5,394 bases of DNA from Methanothrix sp. GTDB lineage: Archaea; Halobacteriota; Methanosarcinia; Methanotrichales; Methanotrichaceae. A model generated the notes under the pieces. The model searched no databases, was not told where the DNA came from, and was given only the letters and a program-made list of their open reading frames with translations. Of the stretch, positions 4,542 through 5,394 are shown piece by piece (position 1 is the stretch's first letter; each line of letters opens with the position of its first letter). Position numbers and translations under genes: made by a program. The DNA is taken from assembly GCA_028688535.1 (NCBI GenBank), contig JAQTXY010000157.1:1-5394 (forward strand), in the 5' to 3' direction.

Positions 4542-5394
4542 ATGGTCCTATCTTCATCTCCGCCTATTGCCAGAGATATTCTAAAGCTGGAAAGCATTGT
4601 GGGACGGCTCAGTCCCGTTCAAAAGATGTTGCTTGGGACTGATGGATCGGTGACCAACCTTCTGGAAGTGATCACTGGAAGCCCAGTTGAGATTGAGACA
4701 CTGGTGCAGAGGGTTGAGCCGGCAGATGAGGCTGTGGCACGAGAGCTGCAAATAAATCCGGGAGAAGATGTCAATTTCAGGATAGTGCTTTTAAAGAAGG
4801 CAGACAGCCGGGAGGCATTGGTCTATGCGGTATCGCATACACCCCTCAAACGGCTCGATGCCAGCTTTAAAGATGACCTCACCAAGGCCGACATTCCCAT
4901 TGGAGCAATCCTGAAAAAACATCGCATCGAATCGAGGCGAGATATAACGAGCACGGCATTCTCTTCAGCCGGAGAGGAGCATTGCCGGGCCTTTGGCGTC
5001 TTTGCTCGCGAGATTATGCTCACCAGAAGCTACCAGATAATTCGTCACGGCCAACCGCTCATCTCCATCAATGAGACCTTTCCCTACAATAGCTTCCGAG
5101 ATGAACAAAGGATTCTGATCCAGACGCCTTCCCGACTGCATCTCACCCTGACTGACTTAACAGGCAGCAGCGGTCGCGTGGATGGGGGCGTGGGCGTCTC
5201 TTTAGATGAGCCGAACATATTGCTGGAGGCAGAGAGAAGTGAGGATCTGCAGGCTTATGGAGAGAATGCAGATCGGGCACTGGACGCGGCCCGGGCGGTG
5301 CAAAAGCATCTGGGCCTGGGCGGTGCGCGTCTGCAAATTCGCAGAGGATACAGAATGCATGTGGGTCTGGGCGGGGGAACACAGCTGGGCATTG
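4542..5394 (+). CDS. Chorismate lyase-like (DUF98) / beta-RFAP synthase fusion, 3' end missing
   Basis: 284 codons are visible and the frame is open at the right edge. Residues about 20-190 match the archaeal DUF98 family, relatives of chorismate pyruvate-lyase UbiC: LLGTDGSVTNLLEVITG (30-46), NFRIVLLKK with Arg80, YAVSHTPLKRL (95-105), ADIPIGAILKKHRIESRR (116-133, Glu130) and INETFPYN (176-183). The expected reaction is chorismate to 4-hydroxybenzoate plus pyruvate. From residue 193 a second domain starts, TPSRLHLTLTDLTGSSGRVD, then DGGVGVSLDEP, ending in HVGLGGGTQLG (273-283), the GHMP-type glycine-rich loop of beta-RFAP synthase. That enzyme condenses the 4-hydroxybenzoate (or 4-aminobenzoate) ring with PRPP, losing CO2, an early step in methanopterin synthesis. 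One protein therefore carries successive steps with no gap between domains. The ATG at 4542 follows GGTGGA at nine bases. It is transcribed divergently from the HMG-CoA reductase operon. Identity of both domains is clear; in vivo activity is inference. Confidence 0.88.
   Translation, partial: MVLSSSPPIARDILKLESIVGRLSPVQKMLLGTDGSVTNLLEVITGSPVEIETLVQRVEPADEAVARELQINPGEDVNFRIVLLKKADSREALVYAVSHTPLKRLDASFKDDLTKADIPIGAILKKHRIESRRDITSTAFSSAGEEHCRAFGVFAREIMLTRSYQIIRHGQPLISINETFPYNSFRDEQRILIQTPSRLHLTLTDLTGSSGRVDGGVGVSLDEPNILLEAERSEDLQAYGENADRALDAARAVQKHLGLGGARLQIRRGYRMHVGLGGGTQLGI

Noticed and set aside
4823..5382. Minus-strand open frames opposite the fusion gene
   Set aside because: They are Pro/Arg/Ser-rich and antisense to a plus-strand frame with clear domain motifs throughout.

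Overview
The window reads as a piece of a methanogenic archaeon's chromosome, most likely from the Methanosarcinales/Methanotrichales side (Methanothrix-like); the genus is inference. The strongest clue is the right-end gene, which joins an archaeal chorismate-lyase-like (DUF98) domain to the start of beta-RFAP synthase, an early enzyme of methanopterin synthesis. Supporting clues are TATA-like boxes about 26 bp before start codons, AGGAG/GGTG-type ribosome sites, small CxxC zinc-ribbon proteins, and a membrane-anchored protein with an Ig-like extracellular repeat of a kind common in these archaea. There are no rRNAs, tRNAs, CRISPRs or insertion sequences, and no gene-free stretch over 300 bases.

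Layout, left to right. (1) 1-277 (-): N-terminal part of a membrane-anchored protein cut by the window edge. (2) 335-1005 (-): a two-gene unit, a 57-residue acidic protein overlapping by 13 bases a 169-residue protein that joins a zinc ribbon to a region resembling the C-terminal helical and Fe-S cysteine part of primases. (3) 1006-1218: AT-rich intergenic DNA with candidate promoters and a strong hairpin terminator. (4) 1219-1419 (-): a 66-residue CxxC-x17-CxxC zinc ribbon with Arg/Gly/Ser-rich ends. (5) 1420-1534: a short intergenic region holding two pairs of direct repeats. (6) 1535-4484 (-): a tight three-gene operon transcribed leftwards, class II HMG-CoA reductase, prephenate dehydratase (pheA) and a CbiK-type sirohydrochlorin chelatase, with junctions overlapping by 4 and 1 bases. 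(7) 4485-4541: a 57-base divergent promoter region. (8) 4542-5394 (+): the fusion gene, running off the right edge.

The core genes all feed anabolic pathways: mevalonate for archaeal lipids, phenylalanine from prephenate, a metallated tetrapyrrole (cobalamin or possibly F430), and 4-hydroxybenzoate passed to methanopterin synthesis. pheA and the fusion gene draw on the same chorismate pool from opposite sides of one short promoter region. The most interesting points are the two-step fusion enzyme, the bacterial-looking class II HMG-CoA reductase, the CbiK-type chelatase with complete metal-site spacing, and the primase-like cysteine protein with its small overlapping partner.
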